The position numbers were made by a program, and so were the translations under genes. Shown piece after piece: positions 31,541 through 39,162 of a stretch of 50,091 nucleotides of DNA; the stretch's first letter is position 1; each line of letters begins with the position of its first letter. The notes under the pieces were generated by a model. The model was not told the DNA's origin and searched no databases. It worked only from the letters and a program-made list of their open reading frames with translations. Source of the stretch: a virus; IMG/VR virus record IMGVR_UViG_3300032236_001323, positions 1 to 50,091 of that record; one strand, 5' to 3'.

Positions 31541-31713
31541 TTGCCTATTCCGTGGGCGCGTTCGATGGCGCGGGCGAACTCAATCTCATCTAACTCTGGA
31601 TTATGCCAAGCGGTTCCGCCACGCAAACATTGACGAGCCAATTCTATAATCTCTTCATCAGTCAACGGTGTACGTTGGGCATCTTGCCGGTCTTGTGTGG
31701 TGAAAGTGGTCAT
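31537..31713 (-). CDS. Small protein, 58 aa
   Basis: MTTFTTQDRQDAQRTPLTDE then EEIIELARQCLRGG and a C-terminus ERAHGIGK. ATGA overlaps with the secreted protein and the preceding 25-aa frame show translational coupling. Family: similar short phage proteins exist with EFARAIERAHGI endings, function unknown. Confidence 0.6.
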   Translation of the reverse strand: MTTFTTQDRQDAQRTPLTDEEIIELARQCLRGGTAWHNPELDEIEFARAIERAHGIGK

Positions 31714-31787
31714 GATCCCGCACCTTTGGTAACGCGTTCCAGAATTTCTTTTAGTAATCTAATTACTTCGTCTTCAAACTCGGTCAT
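31710..31787 (-). CDS. Micro-protein, 25 aa
   Basis: MTEFEDEVIRLLKEILERVT is a short amphipathic helix. CGGAGGATTGAT gives a strong ribosome binding site before ATG 31787, and its stop overlaps the next ATG, supporting translation. Possibly a leader or a helical binding peptide. Confidence 0.45.
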   Translation of the reverse strand: MTEFEDEVIRLLKEILERVTKGAGS

Positions 31788-31788
31788 A

Positions 31789-31959
31789 TCAATCCTCCGG
31801 TGTAATGTACTCTTGCGCTTTTAGATTGTCCTCAATCTGTTTGACCGTCTTATCAGCAAGTGGGTTTGGTTTTTTAAATATGGCGTCCCAATTGTTGTTG
31901 AACTGCTCTTCATCAATTGCCAATGGTCTACGCTTATCGCCTTTGCCGCCGTCTCTCAT
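31789..31959 (-). CDS. Conserved small phage protein, 56 aa
   Basis: MRDGGKGDKRRPLAIDEEQF followed by NNNWDAIFKKPNP is a recognisable conserved phage protein of unknown function. TTAGGAGATAAC precedes the ATG. It ends one base before the next start. Confidence 0.7.
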   Translation of the reverse strand: MRDGGKGDKRRPLAIDEEQFNNNWDAIFKKPNPLADKTVKQIEDNLKAQEYITPED

Positions 31960-31960
31960 G

Positions 31961-32203
31961 TTATCTCCTAAATTGTGCTACCACTGGGCGTCTGCCGTAT
32001 GTGCGGCGGATCCTTAGTGCTTGAATAGTTCCGAATACTTTATTGCGCCAGCCTTGGTGGGCTCGGCGTATCTGTTGCATCTTAAACCGAAGTACTAGAC
32101 TTTTTGGTTTTTGTCTAGTAATTGTCCTTCGAACACCGATATTACCAAACACGCTGGTAAAGTCATTGCGCTTGATGAACTTGCGAAAGTTAAACCTTTT
32201 CAT
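31961..32203 (-). CDS. Small very basic protein, 80 aa
   Basis: MKRFNFRKFIKRNDFTSVFG... carries about 20 Arg/Lys and ends RRPVVAQFRR one base before the next ATG. It overlaps the cupin stop by 14 nt. The basic composition could suit nucleic acid binding, but A+G-rich shadow translation is also possible, so confidence is moderate. Confidence 0.5.
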   Translation of the reverse strand: MKRFNFRKFIKRNDFTSVFGNIGVRRTITRQKPKSLVLRFKMQQIRRAHQGWRNKVFGTIQALRIRRTYGRRPVVAQFRR

Positions 32204-32678
32204 TTACCAGCTTCTCATGGTGTTCACCAATCGTCTCGCCTTCCCAGTTCTTGGTGGCTGATGTTGGTGTTACTCCTTCATTCCATTTTTGGATAGACCA
32301 AAACGCGGCGCCGTTATGTCCAAATACGCCACCATGTTCAAAGTCTGGTGGCACCTTCACTGTCTGGCCATACAATCTATGCTTGCCGTCAAACGCTGGT
32401 GTTTGCATAAACTGCTCTAAGTTTACTTTGTCCAGTTCAGGGTTGGTCAGCTTAAAAGTACCCGAGATATAAAACTCAAGTGAGTCAAAGTCTGGGTGGG
32501 TGTGCACTGGCGCAACGGTGTTTGGCTTTACTAAATACAACTCTACCTGCCAAGGCTCTGCACGATACCATACAAAACTGATTGAGATATCAGTGTGTCG
32601 TATGGGATCGCTAAACGGTGGTTTTAGTGGAAACTTATTGGCCACAAACCAATCTTTAAACTGCTCAAGTGTTTGCAT
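32190..32678 (-). CDS. Cupin-fold protein B, 162 aa
   Basis: From ATG 32678 (MQTLEQFKDWFVANKFPLKP) the product has the cupin pattern VAPVHTHPDFDSLEFYISGT and later FEHGGVFGHNGAAFWSIQKW. It is a diverged tandem copy of the gene just upstream (32665-33135). Metal-ligand His are visible (HTH...E), so it may bind a metal and a small molecule or act as a structural cupin. Role in infection unknown. Confidence 0.65.
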   Translation of the reverse strand: MQTLEQFKDWFVANKFPLKPPFSDPIRHTDISISFVWYRAEPWQVELYLVKPNTVAPVHTHPDFDSLEFYISGTFKLTNPELDKVNLEQFMQTPAFDGKHRLYGQTVKVPPDFEHGGVFGHNGAAFWSIQKWNEGVTPTSATKNWEGETIGEHHEKLVNEKV

Positions 32679-33135
32679 AATTCCTCTTGTCTTGGTTTGA
32701 TTGATGTTGCCAATCATCACCCACGTTGGTTGGTTTTACTCCGTTGAGCCATTGCTGGATGGATAAAAACGCGCCGCCCTTTTCTCCGCTCTTGCCGCCG
32801 TGCCAAGTAGATGGTGATACTCTAATGAATTTTCCGTAATGCACTGAGGCACCATTAAAGTTAGGCGTATTGTCTCTTGGTGTTAATACCTGTCCGTTAA
32901 TGGTGAATTCAATGTCTCCAGATAAAAATACTTCAAAAGAATCAACGTTGGGGTGTAGGTGTTCGGGTATGACCGTATTGGGGTCTAACACAAACAACTG
33001 CACCTGCCAGCACTCAGCTCTGTAAAGCACAAGCCCGCGGATGTTGTTGTCAAAGGCAATGGAGTTATTCTGCGGCACAGTGAATGGCCGTGTTTTAATC
33101 CACCAATCTTTGAATCGGGTTAAATCATCCATCAA
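32665..33135 (-). CDS. Cupin-fold protein A, 156 aa
   Basis: VIPEHLHPNVDSFEVFLSGD and STWHGGKSGEKGGAFLSIQQW align with the neighbouring paralogue (for example WYRAEPWQVEL versus LYRAECWQVQL). H-x-H and a later H are consistent with a metal-binding cupin. It overlaps the primase stop and the second cupin start, so both are in the primase operon. Confidence 0.68.
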   Translation of the reverse strand: MMDDLTRFKDWWIKTRPFTVPQNNSIAFDNNIRGLVLYRAECWQVQLFVLDPNTVIPEHLHPNVDSFEVFLSGDIEFTINGQVLTPRDNTPNFNGASVHYGKFIRVSPSTWHGGKSGEKGGAFLSIQQWLNGVKPTNVGDDWQHQSNQDKRNYANT

Positions 33136-35429
33136 AATATATCCTCTTCAAACTTAACCTGATTGTCCACGAACTTCTGAGCACGTTCATTGAGCTTAAC
33201 GCCAACATACAAGTGAATCCTGTTGCCGTTGGTGCGATCCAACCGGTCATCAACTGCGTGCTCTTGAACTGCGGCAATAAACCGCTTCTTAAACACCAGC
33301 TCAGTCCCTGGAGGTATGCTCTTATTGAGCGCCCACTTCTTGTACGCTGTGAATACATCATCTTTAGGCACGGATGCCTTCGGATCAAATACCAGAGCGT
33401 CTTCAACGAACGTCCCAATGGGGTTGCCCAACTCGGCCATCAACTCCAAATAACCACGTCCAGACTGAGGCTGAATGAAGTGACCGCCACGCGCTAGGCG
33501 ACGTGCCAACCCCTGCATTGCCCAGTTAAAAATACCGCCGAGCTCTTTCTCCAACTTAGTAAACAGTCCAGTGTCCTCCTTGTCATAGAACGAACGTGTC
33601 ATCTTGATAACGATCATACGTCCGGTCAATGCGTTGGAGTTCTCGGTTAACTGTAAAACCTCGTTAGAATAAACAACAATCCGAGTAGGCAGATAGCCAT
33701 TCCAAGATTCTTTGTTTTTCCGGTTGACAGTAATGGTATCGCCCCCCACAATACGGAGCAGCTGAGATACAACAGCAGATCTATTGCGCTCAGGCGCTCT
33801 TGCATCAGTAAAAGAAGCGAGGAGCTTACCCAGCCAAGGCTGCAGACCAAAGGTATCACAAAGTTCTCCTAATTCAGGTGCTACGGTGTTGTGCTGTCCT
33901 AATAGTGACACTAACACCTTGTTAATAGTCCCCTTGCCGGAGCGACGGGGTCCGATAATGTTAAAAAACTTCTGCTGGCTAGTATCGCCTGACAGAATAT
34001 AACCAAACATCTCTTGCAACGTGTCAATCGACTCCTGATCATCCGGCCATACCGAGCGCAGGAAAGAGTCCCACTGGGGGCAGGTAGCAGACTGATCATA
34101 CTCGAACGGCAAAGAGTTTTGAGTAAAGAATCCCAGTGAGTGCGGAATCAAAATCGACTCTTCTAAATGAAACAATCCGTTCTTCAATGACACCAGCTTA
34201 GAGGCATCAGGCTTACTTGACGCATAAGACTCAAACCAAATTGGTGGCTTGGTGTTCGCATGGTTCGGTAAGTGCACAATGGACTTGACTGCGTCCAGTG
34301 CGGCGCTGACCGAGGCGGGCGATGGGTTGAACGGCTGCAGTGAACCTTGCTTTCCTGGCTTCTTGCATTTGTCCAACAGGGCATACAGTTTAGATCTAAC
34401 TGTTTGCTCCTCCAAGATCTCGTAGTGAGTCCCCTGATACACATAAAAGTCCTGAGCGTAGTGGACTATCCGATACCCCTCTTCGCTTGAATACTGCGTG
34501 TCGAGAAAGGTACGGGCATGGTTCATTGCGCCTTGATCGAGAATAATCTCGCCCCGCGCCAATGCTTGCTGCCGCTCCTTTTGGTTTACTTTAAACAGCA
34601 GGGTACGCAGTGTGGCACCGCCGCCCTTAAAAGTCCTCCACTTGTTCTCACAAGCGTTTTGGTGATAGTCCGCACCCTTGGAGCTCCAACGATCCCACAG
34701 CTCGCACGCCTCTACATCACCCTCAAACTGGTGGTGCAGGATCATGCCTACTTTGAGCCAATCGTCGTATCCGTAGTCATCTAGGTGCGCTAGGATCTCG
34801 GTTTCTACCCTGTGGATGTCATAGCCGTCCAAGGGGGCGTTGTAGTCCGCAAACTTATCGCCCGTGTTGGTGATGGTTCTAGCAGGCACAATGTCTGTTA
34901 AGTCCACAGGGGTGGTCGGGATGTTAGTCCCTCGCAGTGCGTGACCTGTCACTGTGAAGTAACGTGACTTGGGGTAAATCTCCAGTCCAATGGAGTGGTC
35001 AACGTGGCTGGCTGGCAGGTTGGCGCGGGTGAAGATCTTAACACCAGTCCCAGAGGGGCTGACCTCCATATAGCCGTCCACTTGGTCTGCAATATGCTGC
35101 AATGCAGCATTATTGAAACGCCTTTCTTGGACATCATAGCAGTCATCCAAATCGACACCGATCAGATTATCCTCATCACTAAACACGAACCCAATGCCGT
35201 CGTATTTGCCGTTGGAGGACTCATAAGCAGATTGGATGGACAGAAAGTCCGTCCAGTGCGCTGGGTTGGTTGAGGAGGCGGATTGCCCTGATGTCTGCAT
35301 TGGCATTTTAGCCCAACGCTTGTTGTCCTCGTCTCCGATCTCAACAAAGCGCCACAACACCCACCTAGGGATCTGCTTTAAGTCCATAGGGATGCTGTTA
35401 AATTGTACGGGCAGGCTTGTTGGTTTCAT
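33132..35429 (-). CDS. Bifunctional primase-polymerase / D5-like superfamily 3 helicase, 765 aa
   Basis: The N-terminal third resembles a primase-polymerase (AEP-like) domain, with GVDLDD at residues 91-96 and VSPSGTGVKIF near 123. A PriCT-like linker follows (around 210-270, YDDWLKVGMILHHQF). The C-terminal half has a D5-like helicase with Walker A GPRRSGKGT (Lys499), then SFTDAR and VVYSNEVLQL (sensor region). It would prime and unwind at the origin. The motif promoter 35449-35462 and dyad 35477-35497 lie just upstream. Confidence 0.88.
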   Translation of the reverse strand: MKPTSLPVQFNSIPMDLKQIPRWVLWRFVEIGDEDNKRWAKMPMQTSGQSASSTNPAHWTDFLSIQSAYESSNGKYDGIGFVFSDEDNLIGVDLDDCYDVQERRFNNAALQHIADQVDGYMEVSPSGTGVKIFTRANLPASHVDHSIGLEIYPKSRYFTVTGHALRGTNIPTTPVDLTDIVPARTITNTGDKFADYNAPLDGYDIHRVETEILAHLDDYGYDDWLKVGMILHHQFEGDVEACELWDRWSSKGADYHQNACENKWRTFKGGGATLRTLLFKVNQKERQQALARGEIILDQGAMNHARTFLDTQYSSEEGYRIVHYAQDFYVYQGTHYEILEEQTVRSKLYALLDKCKKPGKQGSLQPFNPSPASVSAALDAVKSIVHLPNHANTKPPIWFESYASSKPDASKLVSLKNGLFHLEESILIPHSLGFFTQNSLPFEYDQSATCPQWDSFLRSVWPDDQESIDTLQEMFGYILSGDTSQQKFFNIIGPRRSGKGTINKVLVSLLGQHNTVAPELGELCDTFGLQPWLGKLLASFTDARAPERNRSAVVSQLLRIVGGDTITVNRKNKESWNGYLPTRIVVYSNEVLQLTENSNALTGRMIVIKMTRSFYDKEDTGLFTKLEKELGGIFNWAMQGLARRLARGGHFIQPQSGRGYLELMAELGNPIGTFVEDALVFDPKASVPKDDVFTAYKKWALNKSIPPGTELVFKKRFIAAVQEHAVDDRLDRTNGNRIHLYVGVKLNERAQKFVDNQVKFEEDIF

Positions 35430-35448
35430 TCGTTCCTTTCTTCTTGCC

Positions 35449-35462
35449 TATAATAATGCAAA
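35449..35462 (-). promoter_or_regulatory. Phage extended -10 promoter motif, copy M6 (primase operon)
   Basis: Minus strand TTTGCATTATTATA, 20 nt upstream of the primase ATG with a GAAAGGAACG site. A dyad lies at about -33 to -53. It serves the long operon from the primase to the helicase. Confidence 0.78.
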
Positions 35463-35476
35463 ATACATGGTCTGCT

Positions 35477-35497
35477 GTATTTCATATTGCGAAATAC
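35477..35497 (-). promoter_or_regulatory. Dyad operator/activator-like site upstream of M6
   Basis: GTATTTC (35477-35483) and GAAATAC (35491-35497) form perfect 7-bp inverted arms around a 7-nt centre. It aligns with 21675-21694 (consensus ATTTCRCAWTRTGRAAT) at the same distance from the motif promoter. Confidence 0.5.
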
Positions 35498-35789
35498 CTA
35501 TGTGGGGTGTTAGGGTTTACCCTTAAGGGTTTACCCCTAGTCCCTGACAAGGGTGACACAAGGGTGACACAGCCTAACTGCAGATAGCGACAAATGCCAG
35601 TATTTTAGCTACAAATGGATACAGATAATACGGATTGTCACCCTTGTCACCATTGTCACCCTCTATTTCATTTATTTATTTATTTATTTAAAAAAATAAA
35701 ATAAATATATAGGATAAAGTGATTTAGACCCTGACAATGGTGACAAGGGTGACAATTTCTAGTGGTTGTCACCCTAAAACATACTACAT
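35498..35789. other. Non-coding iteron region upstream of the primase
   Basis: No gene is visible here. It contains GGGTTTACCC twice (35513-35522 and 35527-35536), two direct GGGTGACACA-type sites (35546-35570), and the large inverted iteron element 35633-35758 with an A+T-rich centre (TTTATTTATT repeats). A last half-site TTGTCACCCT follows at 35766-35775. The content suggests a replication origin or regulator-binding region. Confidence 0.6.
35633..35758. repeat. Inverted iteron element, copy 1
   Basis: The left arm has ATTGTCACCCTTGTCACC continuing ATTGTCA; the right arm is its reverse complement (TGACAATGGTGACAAGGG continuing TGACAAT), about 25 bp perfectly inverted around a roughly 70-bp A+T-rich core. 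A near-identical element lies at 41302-41425. Confidence 0.8.
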
Positions 35790-35894
35790 CTAGTTTTGTT
35801 GTAATAAAGCAACAATTATATGCCCTAAAAAGTATATAGCTGCAAAAAGTAGTAGCCATTTTACGTAAACGTCTGATTTATCGTGTTTGCTCAT
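35790..35894 (-). CDS. Very small membrane protein, 34 aa
   Basis: MSKHDKSDVYVKWLLLFAAI then YFLGHIIVALLQQN has a single transmembrane helix. Its ATG overlaps the preceding stop (ATGA). It is the last gene of the early operon before the iteron region. Confidence 0.55.
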   Translation of the reverse strand: MSKHDKSDVYVKWLLLFAAIYFLGHIIVALLQQN

Positions 35895-36088
35895 TTTGAT
35901 ACCTCATATTCGTTGTTTTGAGAGACGATGCGATAAGCCCATTCACGAAACTTAGTGCGGTTTTCACTGGTTTGCTCGTCCCGTGGATCCCACTCGGCTT
36001 GAATCTCAAACCCGCCTAGATTGTTATAGAACTCAATACGGGTCAAATTGCCGTCCTTGTCATATACGTCTGTTGGTATTAGTAACAT
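35891..36088 (-). CDS. Small protein, 65 aa
   Basis: MLLIPTDVYDKDGNLTRIEF is a compact beta-rich protein with a charged C-terminal helix. It shares one base with the preceding stop. No family recognised. Confidence 0.6.
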   Translation of the reverse strand: MLLIPTDVYDKDGNLTRIEFYNNLGGFEIQAEWDPRDEQTSENRTKFREWAYRIVSQNNEYEVSK

Positions 36089-36435
36089 TATTCGTTCTCC
36101 TTTGTTACAGAAAAGGTGTCACGCACTTTAGGGGCACGCTCATCCCAGTTATCTGACTGTCCGTAGTCCCCTCGAATGGAGCTCATGCGTTCAGTCTTTC
36201 TAAAAGCTGGCTCAACACGCCACCAAGCCAGCGATGCCTCCTTGTACTCCAGCCACTCATCGTTTTGCTCAAATAGGGGGTGGTTTAGTCCCTCAATGTC
36301 CACTGTGGATTGTACGTCAGCAGTCCTAACCCATGGCTTGGTGTTGTCCCTAGCCTCAGGCACCAGTCCCACGCGGTCTCTAGCCTTGATAAAGCGGGCG
36401 TAAGCGATTTTCTGTTCTTTAGTAAATTCAAGCAT
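36088..36435 (-). CDS. Unknown early protein, 115 aa
   Basis: MLEFTKEQKIAYARFIKARD is helical with many Trp (five) and acidic residues. No motif is recognised. It sits directly after the sigma gene (1-nt gap), so it may be co-expressed with it. Confidence 0.6.
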   Translation of the reverse strand: MLEFTKEQKIAYARFIKARDRVGLVPEARDNTKPWVRTADVQSTVDIEGLNHPLFEQNDEWLEYKEASLAWWRVEPAFRKTERMSSIRGDYGQSDNWDERAPKVRDTFSVTKENE

Positions 36436-36436
36436 A

Positions 36437-37012
36437 TTATTCCTCGTTTTCCTCGTTGTGTTTTTCTTGGTTCAATGAGTCCAGTGACACTGGCTCTCTG
36501 CTGATGTAGCCCTTGAGCTGGTAGATCTTACTAGGTGATACGTCCATAATGGTAGCAAGCTCTTGCGTGGTGGGTTTACGTCCCAACACCTGCGCGAGTG
36601 CCTGCTCGTTGTAATTCATGCGCTTGATGCCCTCCATAATGTTAATTGGTAGCCTGATGATGTTACTGGTGTTATCTAACTCCCTTTGCACGCCCCTAAT
36701 AATGAACGAGCGAGCGAACGCTGAGAATCGAATGTTGCCCATGGGTTTCCAGCGTTTAGCCGCGATGATTAGCATCTCGTTGCCGATGCCAATCACGTCC
36801 TCGACGGGTGTTTTGCCGTGTTGCCAGTACGAGCCCTTTTTGAGAACGTAAGGCACAAAGCGCAGGTTATGCTTGACCAGCTTGTCCAGTGCCTTGCTAT
36901 CCCCTTTGGCGATGCGCAGTCCCAAGTCCCTCTCCTCCTCAAGGGATAACATGGGGATGTCCATTCGCATCAGCTCTTGCAGGTAATCGGTTTTAATATC
37001 GTTGTCACTCAA
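36437..37012 (-). CDS. Sigma-70-like factor lacking region 4, 191 aa
   Basis: Residues 8-37 (YLQELMRMDIPMLSLEEERD...) match sigma region 1.2, residues 38-115 region 2 (LVKHNLRFVPYVL, VEDVIGIGNEMLI, IRFSAFARSFIIRGVQREL) and residues 118-180 region 3 (IIRLPINIMEGIKR, GRKPTTQELATIMDVSPSKI, EPVSLDS). The chain ends there, so region 4 and -35 recognition are absent. The region 2.3/2.4 Trp-Trp pair of sigma-70 is replaced by Ser-Phe, implying altered -10 recognition. It probably directs RNA polymerase to the TTTGCATTATTATA promoters. Located in the host-sigma-driven early operon. Confidence 0.85.
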   Translation of the reverse strand: MSDNDIKTDYLQELMRMDIPMLSLEEERDLGLRIAKGDSKALDKLVKHNLRFVPYVLKKGSYWQHGKTPVEDVIGIGNEMLIIAAKRWKPMGNIRFSAFARSFIIRGVQRELDNTSNIIRLPINIMEGIKRMNYNEQALAQVLGRKPTTQELATIMDVSPSKIYQLKGYISREPVSLDSLNQEKHNEENEE

Positions 37013-37200
37013 AATGGTGCCTCCTTTAGTGTCAATAGTGCCATCTCATAAAGATTGGCTTTAGGAGCCCTTGGAAGAGCCTGTAAGCGCATTCCGTCAG
37101 TGAGGTAGGGGGTAGCCTCCACCTTGCTGGCAAACTTCCTACAAGCCCCTCCAAACTCGTCTATGAGGATGTAGCGGTAATTGCTAGTTGATGAACGCAT
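37009..37200 (-). CDS. Small early protein, 63 aa
   Basis: From ATG 37200 the product is MRSSTSNYRYILIDEFGGAC followed by RKFASKVEATPYLTDG. It overlaps the sigma start by 4 nt. The in-frame upstream ATG (37263) lies deep in the previous gene and is less likely. Function unknown. Confidence 0.55.
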   Translation of the reverse strand: MRSSTSNYRYILIDEFGGACRKFASKVEATPYLTDGMRLQALPRAPKANLYEMALLTLKEAPF

Positions 37201-37399
37201 CTTTTTTGAGCCCGTCGCAAAGTTGTTGACGTAAATACATGACGATATCCCACTCCATGTCATCTCGACCTTTGGAGCGTTGCATATTGGTTAGCCTGTC
37301 TTCATACCAATACAGGGCACGCATGATAGCCAAGAGCTCATCACCATCTAGGCTGATAGTAAATCGGTTAGTGTTTACTGTGTCCGGTAAGTGGATCAT
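37184..37399 (-). CDS. Small early protein, 71 aa
   Basis: MIHLPDTVNTNRFTISLDGD then ELLAIMRALYWYEDRL is alpha/beta with a helical middle. ATG overlaps the previous stop (ATGA); AGGAGGAAGT is a strong ribosome binding site. No family recognised. Confidence 0.6.
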   Translation of the reverse strand: MIHLPDTVNTNRFTISLDGDELLAIMRALYWYEDRLTNMQRSKGRDDMEWDIVMYLRQQLCDGLKKDAFIN

Positions 37400-37554
37400 A
37401 CTTCCTCCTCTTCAATTTTGAATGTGTACCACGACTGCTCGTCACTTGTTTCGATTCGATGGGTTACACCCATGCCAATCTCGTCCATGACCTCTTGCAA
37501 CAAATCCCCAAGATCCCAGCCGTCCTTTGCCTCTACTGTGATGTTTACTCGCAT
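37396..37554 (-). CDS. Small acidic early protein, 52 aa
   Basis: MRVNITVEAKDGWDLGDLLQ then EVMDEIGMGVTHRIETSD resembles a short alpha/beta domain, acidic at the C-terminus (KIEEEEV). GAGGCTGT precedes the ATG. Overlaps with neighbours indicate operon membership. Confidence 0.6.
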   Translation of the reverse strand: MRVNITVEAKDGWDLGDLLQEVMDEIGMGVTHRIETSDEQSWYTFKIEEEEV

Positions 37555-37724
37555 ACAGCCTCCTCAAATACTTCGTCAATGTTCCAGTCACCAAGTCCAG
37601 TGTCCTTGAAGTCCCCACCATCCATCTCACGTGCAAGCTGGATCGCCTCTTCCATTGTTTCTGCCTCAACAGTTGCGTCAAGGTATGTTATGTAGCTTGC
37701 GTGTACTTTAAATTTCTTGGTCAT
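37545..37724 (-). CDS. DpnD/PcfM-like small protein, 59 aa
   Basis: MTKKFKVHASYITYLDATVE then AETMEEAIQLAREMDGGD follows the beta-beta-alpha pattern of DpnD/PcfM-like small proteins seen on phages and plasmids. The match is by pattern only. Start 37724 has a GAGCAAGACG site. Confidence 0.55.
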   Translation of the reverse strand: MTKKFKVHASYITYLDATVEAETMEEAIQLAREMDGGDFKDTGLGDWNIDEVFEEAVCE

Positions 37725-38028
37725 CGTCTTGCTCCTCATCAAATATGTAATATGGCACTTCAAGGAAAGAACCCTCGAACGGCTTTTCTGTAATAAAGTA
37801 ATTCACTCGGTTGACTAAGTGGTAGCCGTCAACAATGTATAAGTTGCCGTCGTCTCCGTCCACAAGAGTCCATATACACTTTGGATCCTGAGCTAGTACA
37901 AAGTCCAGCTCCTCCCCACAAGTCTCGAACTTGTCACTGCCATCAAAATGATTCTTGATTGGTTTGTACTTAGCGTCCCAAGCGTCGAGCTCCTGCTCCC
38001 ATGCTGGGTATTCAATAGTTGTTGTCAT
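37708..38028 (-). CDS. Unknown early protein, 106 aa
   Basis: From ATG 38028 (MTTTIEYPAWEQELDAWDAK) the product is acidic and aromatic, with a central IWTLVDGDDGNLYIVDGYHL segment and an acidic tail (DEEQDDDQEI). A very similar phrase (VDGDDGN...NRVNYFITEKPFE) relates it to the 84-aa protein at 38906-39160, suggesting the two are paralogues. Function unknown. Confidence 0.6.
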   Translation of the reverse strand: MTTTIEYPAWEQELDAWDAKYKPIKNHFDGSDKFETCGEELDFVLAQDPKCIWTLVDGDDGNLYIVDGYHLVNRVNYFITEKPFEGSFLEVPYYIFDEEQDDDQEI

Positions 38029-38161
38029 CGTGCCACTCCTCAGTGTCATAGTCATATACATAAAAGTCCAGCTCTAGGGCGCGTTGGTAGGCGCTAGAGA
38101 ACGTTGGTGCGTCAATGACAAGGGTGTTGCCCTTGTCGTCTTTAAAATATGCGGTGATCAT
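38012..38161 (-). CDS. Small early protein, 49 aa
   Basis: MITAYFKDDKGNTLVIDAPT is a short alpha/beta protein with an acidic C-terminus. Its stop overlaps the next gene by 17 nt and its ATG overlaps the previous stop. Function unknown. Confidence 0.55.
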   Translation of the reverse strand: MITAYFKDDKGNTLVIDAPTFSSAYQRALELDFYVYDYDTEEWHDDNNY

Positions 38162-38427
38162 AATTTACCCTTTCTAACTGCACGTAATTCTTTTTGAATT
38201 AACTCTTTGTTTGCCTCGTACTCACTGCGTAACATTTCCATACCACCCTCACCACTGAATGTCATTGGGTTAAACCTGCATACACTAATCATGTCGTCAG
38301 GTGATTCTACTGGCATCTTATACACTGGCTCCCATGGCACGTCAGGTGCCGATGGGGTATTGCTCCATGTACGGCTGATGTAGCGTGCCTCGTCACGTGC
38401 GCGGCAAATTGAATTTAATGATCTCAT
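38158..38427 (-). CDS. Unknown early protein, 89 aa
   Basis: From ATG 38427 (MRSLNSICRARDEARYISRT) the product ends in a charged helix (QKELRAVRKGKL). GGGAG lies 6 nt upstream of the chosen start. No recognised family. Confidence 0.6.
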   Translation of the reverse strand: MRSLNSICRARDEARYISRTWSNTPSAPDVPWEPVYKMPVESPDDMISVCRFNPMTFSGEGGMEMLRSEYEANKELIQKELRAVRKGKL

Positions 38428-38428
38428 G

Positions 38429-38602
38429 TTAACTCCCAAAAATATGTTTAATTAAATCAGGCTCAAGGTCATAATAACACCCGCCTAAAAAATAATACTC
38501 CCTGCCATTGTAGTCGACTTCTGCGTCGTGCGCAATAGATAATCCACTATCTTGAATAAATAAAATAGCGTCATCTTGGCATCGTGTTTGTACTCGAATC
38601 AT
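38429..38602 (-). CDS. Small early protein, 57 aa
   Basis: MIRVQTRCQDDAILFIQDSG then LSIAHDAEVDYNGREYYFLG with a GGACTAAC leader. It begins 1 nt after the 101-aa gene. Alpha/beta with acidic surface; no family recognised. Confidence 0.6.
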   Translation of the reverse strand: MIRVQTRCQDDAILFIQDSGLSIAHDAEVDYNGREYYFLGGCYYDLEPDLIKHIFGS

Positions 38603-38603
38603 G

Positions 38604-38909
38604 TTAGTCCCCAATACGGATAAATTGAAAATGGTCTGCTTTGAACTTCTTAATTTCTGCAATGGCTTGCTTGCGGATCTCGTTGAGCTCCATCGCGATA
38701 CTGTCACCACTAATATCTTTAATCCATCCACGTCCATACCAGTGCTCTTGGTTTGGGTGGAAGTCGAGCTGGATCCAGTTCTCACCCCAGCGAATGTCAA
38801 ACGACTTGCCGCCCTGCTTGAGGTACTCAGCAAGCGTCCGCATAATGACTGCACGGCTGGGCTTGCGTTTGTTGAATTCAATTTCAATTGTCGGGAATAG
38901 TGTGCTCAT
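38604..38909 (-). CDS. Unknown early protein, 101 aa
   Basis: MSTLFPTIEIEFNKRKPSRA then VIMRTLAEYLKQGGKSFDIRWG. The middle segment FDIRWGENWIQLDFHPN is conserved-looking, aromatic and could form a small DNA- or protein-binding domain. Coupled by ATGA to the upstream gene. Function unknown. Confidence 0.6.
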   Translation of the reverse strand: MSTLFPTIEIEFNKRKPSRAVIMRTLAEYLKQGGKSFDIRWGENWIQLDFHPNQEHWYGRGWIKDISGDSIAMELNEIRKQAIAEIKKFKADHFQFIRIGD

Positions 38910-39160
38910 ACTGTCTCCTCAAATATATAAGATGGTTGGCGATCAATTTCAGTCACAACGTCGCCGTCTCCTGTTAAGTCCGTACCCACTGTAAGCGCGT
39001 CAAACTCATCCGAATCCATAAAGTAAAAGACGCGGTTGTCAGTTGCGGTATCAATCAGGCGATCGTCCCATCCACCCTCCACGACACCGATGTAGTTTGC
39101 AATCGTATCACCTTGATATTCAGTGGTTACTTCGTATAGCTTGGTTTTAATTGTGCTCAT
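38906..39160 (-). CDS. Small acidic early protein, 84 aa
   Basis: MSTIKTKLYEVTTEYQGDTI then NYIGVVEGGWDDRLIDTATD, acidic and beta-rich. The phrase DNRVFYFMDSDEFDAL is reminiscent of the LVNRVNYFITEKPFEG segment in the 106-aa early protein. Could be an acidic inhibitor; no direct evidence. Confidence 0.58.
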   Translation of the reverse strand: MSTIKTKLYEVTTEYQGDTIANYIGVVEGGWDDRLIDTATDNRVFYFMDSDEFDALTVGTDLTGDGDVVTEIDRQPSYIFEETV

Positions 39161-39162
39161 AA

